Positions 13,974-20,199 of a stretch of DNA of 20,199 nucleotides are shown in pieces; the stretch's first letter is position 1; each line of letters starts with the position of its first letter. Origin of the DNA: GCA-003244245 sp964250265 (lineage in GTDB: Bacteria > Actinomycetota > Actinomycetes > Mycobacteriales > Pseudonocardiaceae). The position numbers and the translations under genes were made by a program. The DNA lies in assembly GCA_964250265.1 (NCBI GenBank), contig CAXUFG010000082.1, positions 1 to 20,199 of the forward strand. Direction: 5' to 3'. The notes beneath the pieces are model-generated. The model made no database searches. It had not been told where the DNA came from and saw nothing but the letters and a program-made list of their open reading frames with translations.

Positions 13974-14231
13974 GTGATCCGGGAGGACCGGTTGTTGTTG
14001 GCTGAACTGGGGCGACTCAACACCGACGTGGTGCCGTTAGCTATGCGGATTATTGACGAGAGCGCGACTGTTGACGAGCATTTCGCCTTCGCTAAGCGGT
14101 TAGCCGCCATGGCACAGCGATTACAGGCGCGGGCAGTACGCATGAGTTTGGTGATCGACGGAGAAGTCGTGATTAATGCTGATCAGAACATCGCGGCCTG
14201 TGCTGACAAGATTCATCAGCGAGGTCTGTGA
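13974..14231 (+). CDS. small conserved-looking hypothetical protein (85 aa)
   Basis: An 85-residue, mostly helical soluble protein with no signal peptide or membrane segment. It begins MIREDRLLLAELGRLNTDVV and continues with PLAMRIIDESA and FAFAKRLAAMAQRLQ, suggesting two or three amphipathic helices. I do not recognise a named domain, though it resembles small proteins I associate with actinobacterial XRE-regulator islands. The GTG at 13974 has GGTGAGG seven bases upstream. Codon use differs from neighbours: three TTA codons (residues 22, 43, 50) and many A/T third positions, suggesting foreign origin or, where a bldA-like tRNA limits translation, developmental control. It is probably first in a cassette ending with the exonuclease gene and carries the 26-bp motif upstream. 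Confidence 0.72.
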   Translation: MIREDRLLLAELGRLNTDVVPLAMRIIDESATVDEHFAFAKRLAAMAQRLQARAVRMSLVIDGEVVINADQNIAACADKIHQRGL

Positions 14232-14261
14232 GAAACCTGTAAAAGGTGCTGCGCCCCGTGC

Positions 14262-14267
14262 TATGCT
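14262..14267 (+). promoter_or_regulatory. -10-like box TATGCT
   Basis: TATGCT is close to TATAAT and lies in the gap after the 85-aa gene, upstream of the 14297-14782 frame. No good -35 element is visible at the proper spacing, so this is tentative. It may drive the fragment and the exonuclease. Confidence 0.3.
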
Positions 14268-14296
14268 GAACGAGTGATTACAACAGTGTGAGATGA

Positions 14297-14782
14297 AGTG
14301 ATGATAAGCCCGAACCGTACGAGGACATCGCCCGCCGAAAGATCGTTCCTGAGGAACTGGAGCATCGGATTCTCGACGCGTTCGCGGGTGGCAAGGGCGG
14401 TCCACTGTTCCGCAAAACCTCCTGCGCGGTGTCCTTCGCTCAGGGCCTGCCCGACTACAATGGGCATTACGGCCTCCGAGAGGAGCTGTGCGACATCTGT
14501 CCGTTGCAGCAGTTAAAGCTCTGCGCGCAGGCTCATCACGCGCCGACCGAAGACGCCCTTCGTGCGATTGCCGCCCAACTGCCCGAGGCGCAAGACTTCC
14601 GGGTGATTGACCTCTCCGAGCGGACCGCGGTGGTCGCCGGGCTGCACGGTGAGCAACCGCGGTATTTCCTGCAGCACGCGCTCGGATTCCAGATTCATGA
14701 TCACCGCTACCCGCACCGGCCACGACGGCACGGACGGGCTGACATCGGCTGGGACAACGACACATCGAAGGGTTCGGCGTGA
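14297..14782 (+). pseudogene. C-terminal fragment resembling a radical-SAM protein tail
   Basis: A coding frame of about 160 codons without a credible start. Just after an in-frame TGA (14294-14296) it reads KPEPYEDIARRKIVPEELEH, then RILDAFAGGKGGPLFRKTSC, LPDYNGHYGLREELCDICPL, QQLKLCAQAHH, and later ERTAVVAGLHGEQPRYFLQH. To me this resembles the C-terminal region of an actinobacterial radical-SAM protein group; the CxxC...C...HH cluster could hold an auxiliary Fe-S centre or zinc. The match is from memory and uncertain. The first usable start is GTG 14429, which would cut off recognisable sequence, so the N-terminal catalytic part appears deleted. An ATG at 14301 is in another frame. Its TGA overlaps the exonuclease GTG, so it may still couple that gene's translation. 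Confidence 0.5.
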
Positions 14783-15393
14783 CCGGCACACGATGGAACG
14801 AGTGGCGTTATCTCGTCGTTGACGTCGAGGGTAACGGAGCGCATCCACCCGACCTGGTGGAACTCGCTGCCGTGTCTATCACCGGTGGGGTCATCGGCGA
14901 ACCTAGATCGTGGCTGGTGCGACCGACCAGCCCGATCACCTGGCAGGCCCGCAAGGTGCACGGCATCACCAACGACGACGTCGCCGATCAACCCAGCTTC
15001 GACGCGGTCCGGGACACGGTCGCACGACTCCTCGCTGACGAGGTCATCATCGTGGGACACAATGTCCACATCGATCTGGATGTCCTTGGCCGCAAGCTGC
15101 CCGGCTGGCACGCCTACGCGGTGCTGGACACGCTGCGAGTGGCGCGTGCGCTGCTGCCCGGTCTCCCCTCGCGCACGCTTGGCGCCCTTGTCAACTACTT
15201 CGACCTCGCCAACGGCCTGCCCGAAGGGCTCCGACCGCATCGCGCAACCTACGACGCGCTGGTTACGGCCAAGTTGCTCCTCGCGCTCGCCGTCGGCAAG
15301 GACGGCCTCCCGCGCAGCGCGAGTGAACTGCATGAACTGGGAGGCGTATCCACAGCAGAACCTAAGACTGAATCCCAGCCAGGCCTGTTCTAG
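14779..15393 (+). CDS. DnaQ-like DEDDh 3'-5' exonuclease
   Basis: A 204-residue exonuclease-fold protein. The four DEDDh motifs are present: Asp15 and Glu17 in VVDVEGNG, VGHNVHIDLDVL with Asp99, and the third-motif His-Asp pair in PHRATYDALVT (His154, Asp159). It should remove nucleotides from the 3' end of DNA or RNA with two metal ions. It is a stand-alone nuclease, not a polymerase III epsilon subunit, since no polymerase-binding tail is visible; the last 30 residues look disordered. The GTG overlaps the previous frame's TGA (GTGA) and has GAAGGG six bases upstream. It is convergent with the XRE-deformylase gene, 83 bp between stops. Being intact beside a truncated neighbour, it may be what the cassette preserves. 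Substrate unknown. Confidence 0.87.
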   Translation: MTGTRWNEWRYLVVDVEGNGAHPPDLVELAAVSITGGVIGEPRSWLVRPTSPITWQARKVHGITNDDVADQPSFDAVRDTVARLLADEVIIVGHNVHIDLDVLGRKLPGWHAYAVLDTLRVARALLPGLPSRTLGALVNYFDLANGLPEGLRPHRATYDALVTAKLLLALAVGKDGLPRSASELHELGGVSTAEPKTESQPGLF

Positions 15394-15420
15394 GCGGCGG
15401 ACGGTTCTTTGTCAACCACC

Positions 15421-15439
15421 GTGCGGGTGCGCCCGCCAC
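15421..15439. terminator. weak hairpin between convergent genes
   Basis: GTGCGGGTGCGCCCGCCAC forms a 5-bp GCGGG/CCCGC stem with a TGCG loop, extendable by three pairs past a bulge. It lies between the stops of the exonuclease and the XRE-deformylase genes and could terminate both. Short and without a U-tract. Confidence 0.4.
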
Positions 15440-15476
15440 ACCGTGATCGATCCATACTCCACCCTCCGAGAAGATG

Positions 15477-17021
15477 TCAGGTAGTACCTATGCTCTTGTC
15501 GCGTTCGTGGTAGTGCCAGTTGGCGCCGGTGTCGCGATACTGCTCGACGGGAATCGGCTGCACGCCCGGCGGGAGGTGGTCCTGACATAGGATCCCGTGC
15601 AGGTGGTCGATCTCGTGAGCCACGAGCCGCGCGATCCCTTGTTCGAAGATGGCGATGCGGCGATCGCCGTTGACGTCTTGATGCTCGACGTGGATGACGA
15701 GCGGACGGCCCACGAGGCAGCGGACGTCAAAGAAGCTGAGGCACCCCTCGTACTGCTCGTCGGTCACGTCACTGGTCTCGATGATGAGCGGGTTGAGGAG
15801 TGTGATCACGTCGTGGGTGCCGGGCGGGCGCACGATAGCCGCTGCGCGTTCGATGCCGATCTGTGGCGCGGCGAGGCCCATTCCTTTGCCGAAGGTGTGT
15901 ACAGCCGCCACTCGTTGCGCGGCCGCGGATAGTTCGGAGATTACGCGACGGGCATCTTCGGCCTCGATCGGCAAGGAAAACGGCCGCGCAGGTCGACGCA
16001 GGATGAGGTCACCTTCCTGAACAATGCCGAGTGCGCTCATGGTTTCGCTGGGCTTTGGCAGAGGGATCGGGTTGGTGTGGTCGCTAGCACGAAAATGCCA
16101 TTCCAGCCGGTACCGGGCATGCAGCGGCGGGTCCTCGGTGGACCACGAGTAGAGGCTGCGGTCTTCATACCGGTGGATTTGGATTGCGGTGGCGAACGGC
16201 ATCGACTCGGCGGTCATGGAGGTGTGTAATCCCCACACGGCGGGGTCGAGCTGGGCGGGAAAGTCCAGCGTCACCGACAGTCGCCGGGTTGGCAGGCGAA
16301 CGGCGCGGCGGAACCAGTGACCCCACTTGTCGTCGCCGACGGTATAGCTGTACTCGATCCATGTGCTGTCGCCGGGGTAGAGCGGGAAGCGGCCGGAGTC
16401 ATTGGCGAAAAGCAGCCATACCTCCTTAAATGCATCGCGGTCGTGCTGGACAGCCCAGCGCATCGGTTCGGCGCGGTGCTCACCACACCATGCCTGTAGG
16501 CCGATCTCTTCCCAGGTGAGTGGATTGTCCCGGTAGAGCTGGTTCGAACGTGCCGGATCGCCAGGGAACCGATCCACCGAAATCCTGATCAGGTACTGAG
16601 TAATCGGGTGGTCGCCGTAATTCATGAGCTTGCGCCGCATCGTCGCCCGGTAGGTCCCGGCGTCGTAGCGCAACTCGGCGTGGTCGTGCTCAACAAGGAG
16701 CCCACCCGCTGGTTCCGCGCCTGGCGCTGGCGTGATCAGCCGCGGATCACGATCGGCTTTTAGGGGGTTGGCTGCCTCCTGGTCGCGCCACGCGCGGCGG
16801 ATTGCTCCGCCCGCGTTGAGGGCGGTATCGGCTGCGACGGCGAACTCCCGTGAGGCGTGCTCACCGCCACTTTCGACCTTCGACACATACGAGCGGCTAT
16901 ACCCCATCCGCTGCGCGAGCGCCGACCGGGAGAGCCCTCGAACGTCACGCCAGCGGCGGAACTCCGCTACGAAGACGTCCTGATCTAACGCCGCGCTCGA
17001 TTCTGGCTGACCCTCCGCCAT
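15477..17021 (-). CDS. XRE regulator fused to an unknown domain and a peptide deformylase domain
   Basis: A 514-residue three-part protein. Residues 15-75 are an XRE helix-turn-helix (RGLSRSALAQRMGYSRSYVS) with the usual actinobacterial tail. Residues 110-312 form a beta-rich region I cannot name (MNYGDHPITQYLIRISVDRF, NPLTWEEIGLQAWCGEHRAE, GDDKWGHWFRRAVRLPTRRL, WSTEDPPLHARYRLEWHF). Residues 327-490 are a peptide deformylase with all three motifs: GMGLAAPQIG (Gln387), EGCLS (Cys427) and HEIDH (His469, His473, Glu470). The metal centre looks complete, so it could hydrolyse or at least bind N-formyl-Met peptides. ATG 17021 has GGAGGG three bases upstream, and the 26-bp motif lies about 30 bp upstream of the start, consistent with autoregulation. 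It is twice or more the size of a housekeeping deformylase. I recall similar fusions in other actinomycetes but no established function. Confidence 0.88.
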   Translation of the reverse strand: MAEGQPESSAALDQDVFVAEFRRWRDVRGLSRSALAQRMGYSRSYVSKVESGGEHASREFAVAADTALNAGGAIRRAWRDQEAANPLKADRDPRLITPAPGAEPAGGLLVEHDHAELRYDAGTYRATMRRKLMNYGDHPITQYLIRISVDRFPGDPARSNQLYRDNPLTWEEIGLQAWCGEHRAEPMRWAVQHDRDAFKEVWLLFANDSGRFPLYPGDSTWIEYSYTVGDDKWGHWFRRAVRLPTRRLSVTLDFPAQLDPAVWGLHTSMTAESMPFATAIQIHRYEDRSLYSWSTEDPPLHARYRLEWHFRASDHTNPIPLPKPSETMSALGIVQEGDLILRRPARPFSLPIEAEDARRVISELSAAAQRVAAVHTFGKGMGLAAPQIGIERAAAIVRPPGTHDVITLLNPLIIETSDVTDEQYEGCLSFFDVRCLVGRPLVIHVEHQDVNGDRRIAIFEQGIARLVAHEIDHLHGILCQDHLPPGVQPIPVEQYRDTGANWHYHERDKSIGTT

Positions 17022-17051
17022 TGGCCCTCCACTTCAAGCCCTGCGTGAAAC

Positions 17052-17077
17052 GTGAGCGCACCGTGAGCCGGTGTCAG
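17052..17077. repeat. 26-bp motif, copy 2 (candidate operator)
   Basis: This is the second copy of the motif at 13871-13896 (24/26). The dyad CACCG-TGAGC-CGGTG is at 17059-17073. A further CGTGA unit (17044-17048) precedes the two GTGAG repeats. It lies between the divergent XRE-deformylase and purK genes, 30 bp from the former's ATG and about 100 bp from the latter's GTG, so it most likely controls the XRE gene. Confidence 0.75.
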
Positions 17078-17164
17078 ACTAGCGACCAAGGATCGTGACG
17101 ACCTGCCGCTGCTAGTTCGCCTCGCGCCCGATGCGGGAGGGTCACCAACCTCGACGGACCCAGA

Positions 17165-17170
17165 TATGAT
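17165..17170 (+). promoter_or_regulatory. -10 box TATGAT for purK
   Basis: TATGAT differs from TATAAT by one base and ends nine bases before GTG 17180. That gene has no ribosome-binding site, so the transcript probably starts at or just before the start codon. No clear -35 element is seen. Confidence 0.5.
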
Positions 17171-17179
17171 CGTCCACTC

Positions 17180-18388
17180 GTGGACCCCCGCACCGGACTG
17201 CCGGTCGTCGGCATGGTGGGCGCCGGGCAGCTGGCCCGGATGACCCACCAGGCTGCGGTGGCGCTCGGTCAGTCTCTGCGCGTGCTGGCTGGATGTCCGG
17301 ACGAGCCGGCCGCGCTGGTGGCCGCTGATGTGGTGGTGGGCTCCCACAACGATCTGCGGGCATTGCGCAGGTTGGCCCTCGGCTGCGACGTGGTCACCTT
17401 CGACCATGAGCATGTCCCCACCGAGCATCTGCGGGCCCTAGTCGCCGAGGGGGTGGCGGTGCACCCGGGGCCGGACGCCCTGGCTCATGCCCAGGACAAG
17501 TTGCTCATGCGCCGTGCACTGGCTGGTATGGGCGTGCCGGTCCCGCCGTTTCGCGAGGTGACTCGGCTGCGGGACGTGATGTCCTTTGGTAGTGAGTACG
17601 GCTGGCCGTGCGTGCTCAAGGCAACCCGCGGTGGCTATGACGGGCGGGGTCTGTGGATGCTCACCACCCCTGCCGGCGCGCGCCAGGTGGTGACGCAGCT
17701 GCTCGCCGCGGGCACCCCGCTGCTGGTGGAGCAGTGCGTGGCGATGCGCCGGGAACTGGCCGCGCTGGTGGCCCGCTCACCGTTCGGGCAGGGCGCGGCG
17801 TGGCCGGTGGTGCAGACGGTGCAGCGGGACGGGATCTGCATTGAGGTGCTGGCGCCGGCGCCGGACCTGGACCCCGAGCTTGCGCAGGCCGGTCAGCAGC
17901 TGGCGCTGCACGTGGCGGGGACGCTGGATGTGGTCGGTGTGCTGGCCGTCGAGCTGTTCGAGATGCCGTCCGGGCAGCTGCTCGTCAACGAGCTCGCGAT
18001 GCGGCCGCACAACAGTGGGCACTGGACCATCGAGGGTGCCGTAACGTCGCAGTTCGAGCAGCACTTGCGGGCGGTGCTGGACTACCCGCTGGGAGCCACC
18101 GAACCGCGGGCGCCGGCCTGCGTGATGGCCAACGTGCTGGGCGCCCCCACGTCGCCGATGATGGGGATCGACGAGCGGGTGCATCATCTGATGGCCCGCT
18201 ACCCCCAGACGAAGGTGCACCTGTACGCCAAGCACGAACGGCCCGGGCGCAAGATCGGGCACGTCACGGCGCTCGGTGAGGCGCTGGTGGGTGTGCGCGA
18301 GGTGGCGGTCACCTCGGCAGCTTTCCTGGCCACCGGGTCCTGGCCGGACGGGTACCCGGTGCATGGGCCGGAACGGGAGAGGGCATGA
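17180..18388 (+). CDS. purK: 5-(carboxyamino)imidazole ribonucleotide synthase
   Basis: A 402-residue ATP-grasp enzyme of purine synthesis, carboxylating aminoimidazole ribonucleotide with ATP and bicarbonate to N5-CAIR, the substrate of PurE encoded next. The N-terminal domain begins VVGMVGAGQLARMTHQAA. The ATP-grasp core has AQDKLLMRRALAGMGVPVPP, VLKATRGGYDGRGLW and VNELAMRPHNSGHWTIEGAV with TSQFEQHLRAV. The C-terminal domain (about 310-390) is complete. The start is GTG 17180, which also fits the TATGAT promoter. The stop overlaps purE as ATGA. The bicarbonate it uses could come from the carbonic anhydrase at 9629-10117; that link is inference. Confidence 0.95.
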   Translation: MDPRTGLPVVGMVGAGQLARMTHQAAVALGQSLRVLAGCPDEPAALVAADVVVGSHNDLRALRRLALGCDVVTFDHEHVPTEHLRALVAEGVAVHPGPDALAHAQDKLLMRRALAGMGVPVPPFREVTRLRDVMSFGSEYGWPCVLKATRGGYDGRGLWMLTTPAGARQVVTQLLAAGTPLLVEQCVAMRRELAALVARSPFGQGAAWPVVQTVQRDGICIEVLAPAPDLDPELAQAGQQLALHVAGTLDVVGVLAVELFEMPSGQLLVNELAMRPHNSGHWTIEGAVTSQFEQHLRAVLDYPLGATEPRAPACVMANVLGAPTSPMMGIDERVHHLMARYPQTKVHLYAKHERPGRKIGHVTALGEALVGVREVAVTSAAFLATGSWPDGYPVHGPERERA

Positions 18389-18915
18389 GCCTGGTCGGTG
18401 TGATCATGGGCAGTGATTCGGACTGGCCGGTGCTGCGAGCCGCGGCGCAGGCCCTCGACGAGTTCAGCGTGCCGCACGAGGTGTCGGTGGTCTCCGCGCA
18501 CCGCACCCCCGACCGCATGCTCGACTACGCCCGCAACGCCGCGAACCGGGGTTTGAAGGTGATCATCGCCGGGGCTGGCGGGGCGGCGCACCTGCCCGGA
18601 ATGGTGGCCTCGGCGAGTGTGCTGCCGGTGATCGGCGTGCCGGTGCCGCTGGCGCAGCTGGACGGGCTGGACTCGCTGCTCTCGATCGTGCAGATGCCTG
18701 CCGGAGTGCCGGTCGCGACGGTATCAATCGGTGGAGCGCGCAACGCCGGGTTGCTCGCGATCCGCATCCTAGCCACATCGGACCCAACCCTCGCCCAGCG
18801 CATGGCCACCTTCCAACAAGACCTGGCCCAGCAAGTCGTGGCCAAGGATTCCGCCTTACGTGCGGACCTCACCCGCCTCCGGGAGGCAGACTGCGGTAAA
18901 CCGGTGCCCAATTAG
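18385..18915 (+). CDS. purE: N5-carboxyaminoimidazole ribonucleotide mutase
   Basis: A 176-residue class I PurE, converting N5-CAIR to CAIR in purine synthesis. It has the phosphate-binding GVIMGSDSDWP, VSAHRTPDRML with the conserved His, and IAGAGGAAHLPGMVAS, plus the later VPVATVSIGGARNAGLLAIR. Length is usual for the class, which acts as an octamer. It overlaps purK by ATGA and is followed after 29 bp by an acyl-CoA dehydrogenase. The C-terminal ~20 residues vary and end at TAG. Confidence 0.96.
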   Translation: MSLVGVIMGSDSDWPVLRAAAQALDEFSVPHEVSVVSAHRTPDRMLDYARNAANRGLKVIIAGAGGAAHLPGMVASASVLPVIGVPVPLAQLDGLDSLLSIVQMPAGVPVATVSIGGARNAGLLAIRILATSDPTLAQRMATFQQDLAQQVVAKDSALRADLTRLREADCGKPVPN

Positions 18916-18944
18916 GGGCAGAACGCGGCAGAGGAGGCGAGTCC

Positions 18945-20099
18945 ATGAACCCGGAGTTCGAGATCTACCGGCTTGGTGCGGATTATGAGGCGCTGCGCGA
19001 GGCGGTGCGCGCGCTGGCCGAGAAGGAAATCGCCCCCTACGCCGCGGAGGTCGACGAACTGGAGCGGTTCCCGCACGAGGCGCAGACGGCGCTGATGAGC
19101 TCGGGCTTCCACGCGGTGCACGTGCCCGAGGCCTACGGTGGGCAGGGCGCGGACTCAGTGGCGACCTGCATGGTGATCGAAGAGGTGGCGCGAGTGTGCG
19201 CGTCATCCTCGCTCATTCCGGCGGTCAACAAGCTGGGCACCATGGGGCTGCTGCTGGCCGGCTCGGAGGAGCTGCGTAACCAGGTGCTGCCCTCGGTGGC
19301 CGCCGGATCGATGGCCTGTTATGCGCTGTCGGAGCGAGAGGCGGGCAGCGACGCGGCGGCGATGCGGACCCGGGCCCGGCGGGACGGAGTCCACTGGGTA
19401 CTCAACGGCACCAAGTGCTGGATCACCAATGCCGGGCAGGCCACCTGGTACACCGTGATGGCGGTGACCGACCCGGGCAAGGGTGCTAGCGGGATCAGCG
19501 CCTTTGTCGTCCACAAAGACGATCCTGGATTCTCGATCGGGCCGAAAGAACGCAAGCTCGGAATCCGAGGCAGCCCGACCCGGGAGATCTATTTCGAGGA
19601 CTGCATGATTCCAGCGAACCGGATCATCGGCGAGCCCGGTACCGGTTTCAAGACTGCTTTAGCGACGCTGGACCACACCCGCCCAACCATCGGAGCGCAG
19701 GCGGTCGGGATCGCGCAAGGGGCGGTGGACGCCGCAATCACCTACGTGAAGCAGCGCAAGCAGTTCGGCAAGCCGATCGCTGACTTTCAGGGTGTCCAGT
19801 TCATGCTTGCCGACATGGCGATGAAGACCGAGGCTGCCCGGCAGCTGGTCTACCTCGCCGCGGCGCGCGCGGAGCGCGGTGAGAGCCAGCTCGGGTTCAT
19901 TTCCTCGGCATCGAAATGCTTCGCCTCCGACGTGGCTATGGAGGTGACGACTGACGCGGTGCAGCTTTTCGGTGGTTACGGCTACACCCGGGATTTCCCC
20001 GTCGAGCGGATGATGCGCGACGCGAAAATCACCCAGATTTACGAGGGCACCAACCAGATCCAGCGCATCGTCATGGCCCGCGCCCTGCTCAACAGCTAG
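18945..20099 (+). CDS. acyl-CoA dehydrogenase (FadE25-like)
   Basis: A 384-residue flavoenzyme oxidising an acyl-CoA to the 2-enoyl-CoA and passing electrons to ETF. The FAD-binding and substrate loops are present: CYALSEREAGSDAAAMRT, LNGTKCWITNAGQATWY and RKQFGKPIADFQGVQFMLAD. The C-terminal signature is QLFGGYGYTRDFPVERMMRD then QIYEGTNQIQR with the catalytic base Glu367. This sequence type is usual in short- or branched-chain dehydrogenases. ATG 18945 has AGGAGG eight bases upstream. It follows purE by 29 bp in the same direction. From memory purK-purE-fadE25 is also the order in Mycobacterium tuberculosis (Rv3276c-Rv3274c), supporting the FadE25-like label. No terminator is seen in the last 100 bases. 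Confidence 0.93.
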   Translation: MNPEFEIYRLGADYEALREAVRALAEKEIAPYAAEVDELERFPHEAQTALMSSGFHAVHVPEAYGGQGADSVATCMVIEEVARVCASSSLIPAVNKLGTMGLLLAGSEELRNQVLPSVAAGSMACYALSEREAGSDAAAMRTRARRDGVHWVLNGTKCWITNAGQATWYTVMAVTDPGKGASGISAFVVHKDDPGFSIGPKERKLGIRGSPTREIYFEDCMIPANRIIGEPGTGFKTALATLDHTRPTIGAQAVGIAQGAVDAAITYVKQRKQFGKPIADFQGVQFMLADMAMKTEAARQLVYLAAARAERGESQLGFISSASKCFASDVAMEVTTDAVQLFGGYGYTRDFPVERMMRDAKITQIYEGTNQIQRIVMARALLNS

Positions 20100-20199
20100 A
20101 TCACCGATCTTGCTGCCGGGTCCTCTCCCGAGCTCTGAGCGCGCGCACTCACGTCCCGGTCTGCTCAAGGACTCCTCGATCACTGACCGGTTTCTTATC

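Noticed and set aside
15477..17021. Housekeeping peptide deformylase (def)
   Set aside because: The N-terminal XRE domain, the ~200-residue middle domain and the accessory location make it unlikely to be the essential copy.
1..20199. tRNA or rRNA genes, CRISPR arrays, intact insertion sequences
   Set aside because: No cloverleaf-like CCA-end sequence, no regularly spaced short repeats, and no transposase-like protein was seen; the two copies of the 26-bp motif are not an array.

Overview
The window is high-GC actinobacterial chromosome with GTG/TTG starts, strong GC bias at third codon positions, many ATGA start/stop overlaps, and several GTG starts that look leaderless. A mycobacterial-type beta-carbonic anhydrase and a purK-purE-acyl-CoA dehydrogenase order familiar from mycobacteria suggest Actinomycetes, plausibly Pseudonocardiales. 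That placement is inference; no marker gene settles it.

Layout. 1-472 is the end of a NarL/DesR-type response regulator, facing a small Cys-rich DUF2695 protein (535-882, minus). After a 323-bp intergenic stretch comes a four-gene operon in which every junction is an ATGA overlap: ABC ATPase, ABC-2 permease, DesK-type kinase, DesR-type regulator (1206-4586). 4599-6379 is a decay zone. It holds a fused, frameshifted vapBC relic, an intact DUF488 gene, the broken C-terminus of an amino-acid dehydrogenase, and the C-terminal half of an Lrp/AsnC regulator pointing the other way. A 60-bp inverted repeat separates this from an MFS transporter (6414-7517). Next are a YbaB-like gene (minus), a PH-domain membrane protein coupled to hydroxymethylglutaryl-CoA lyase, a clear bidirectional terminator, a carbonic anhydrase (minus), a hisN-type phosphatase (minus), and an OmpR-type regulator with an EnvZ-like kinase (11281-13255) whose stop codon abuts that of a GtrA-family protein (minus). 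purK-purE-acyl-CoA dehydrogenase closes the window.

The most unusual part is 13871-17077, between gtrA and purK. It contains an 85-aa protein with three TTA codons, a C-terminal fragment resembling a radical-SAM accessory domain, a DEDDh exonuclease, and, convergent with them, a 514-aa fusion of an XRE DNA-binding domain, an uncharacterised middle domain and a complete peptide deformylase domain. A near-identical 26-bp motif (24/26) with an internal dyad lies at both ends of this block: upstream of the 85-aa gene and about 30 bp upstream of the XRE-deformylase start. This suggests one co-regulated accessory cassette. From memory, gtrA and purK are direct neighbours in Mycobacterium tuberculosis (Rv3277/Rv3276c), so the block looks inserted at a conserved junction. 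Its function is unknown; any link to N-formyl-peptide sensing or defence is hypothesis only.
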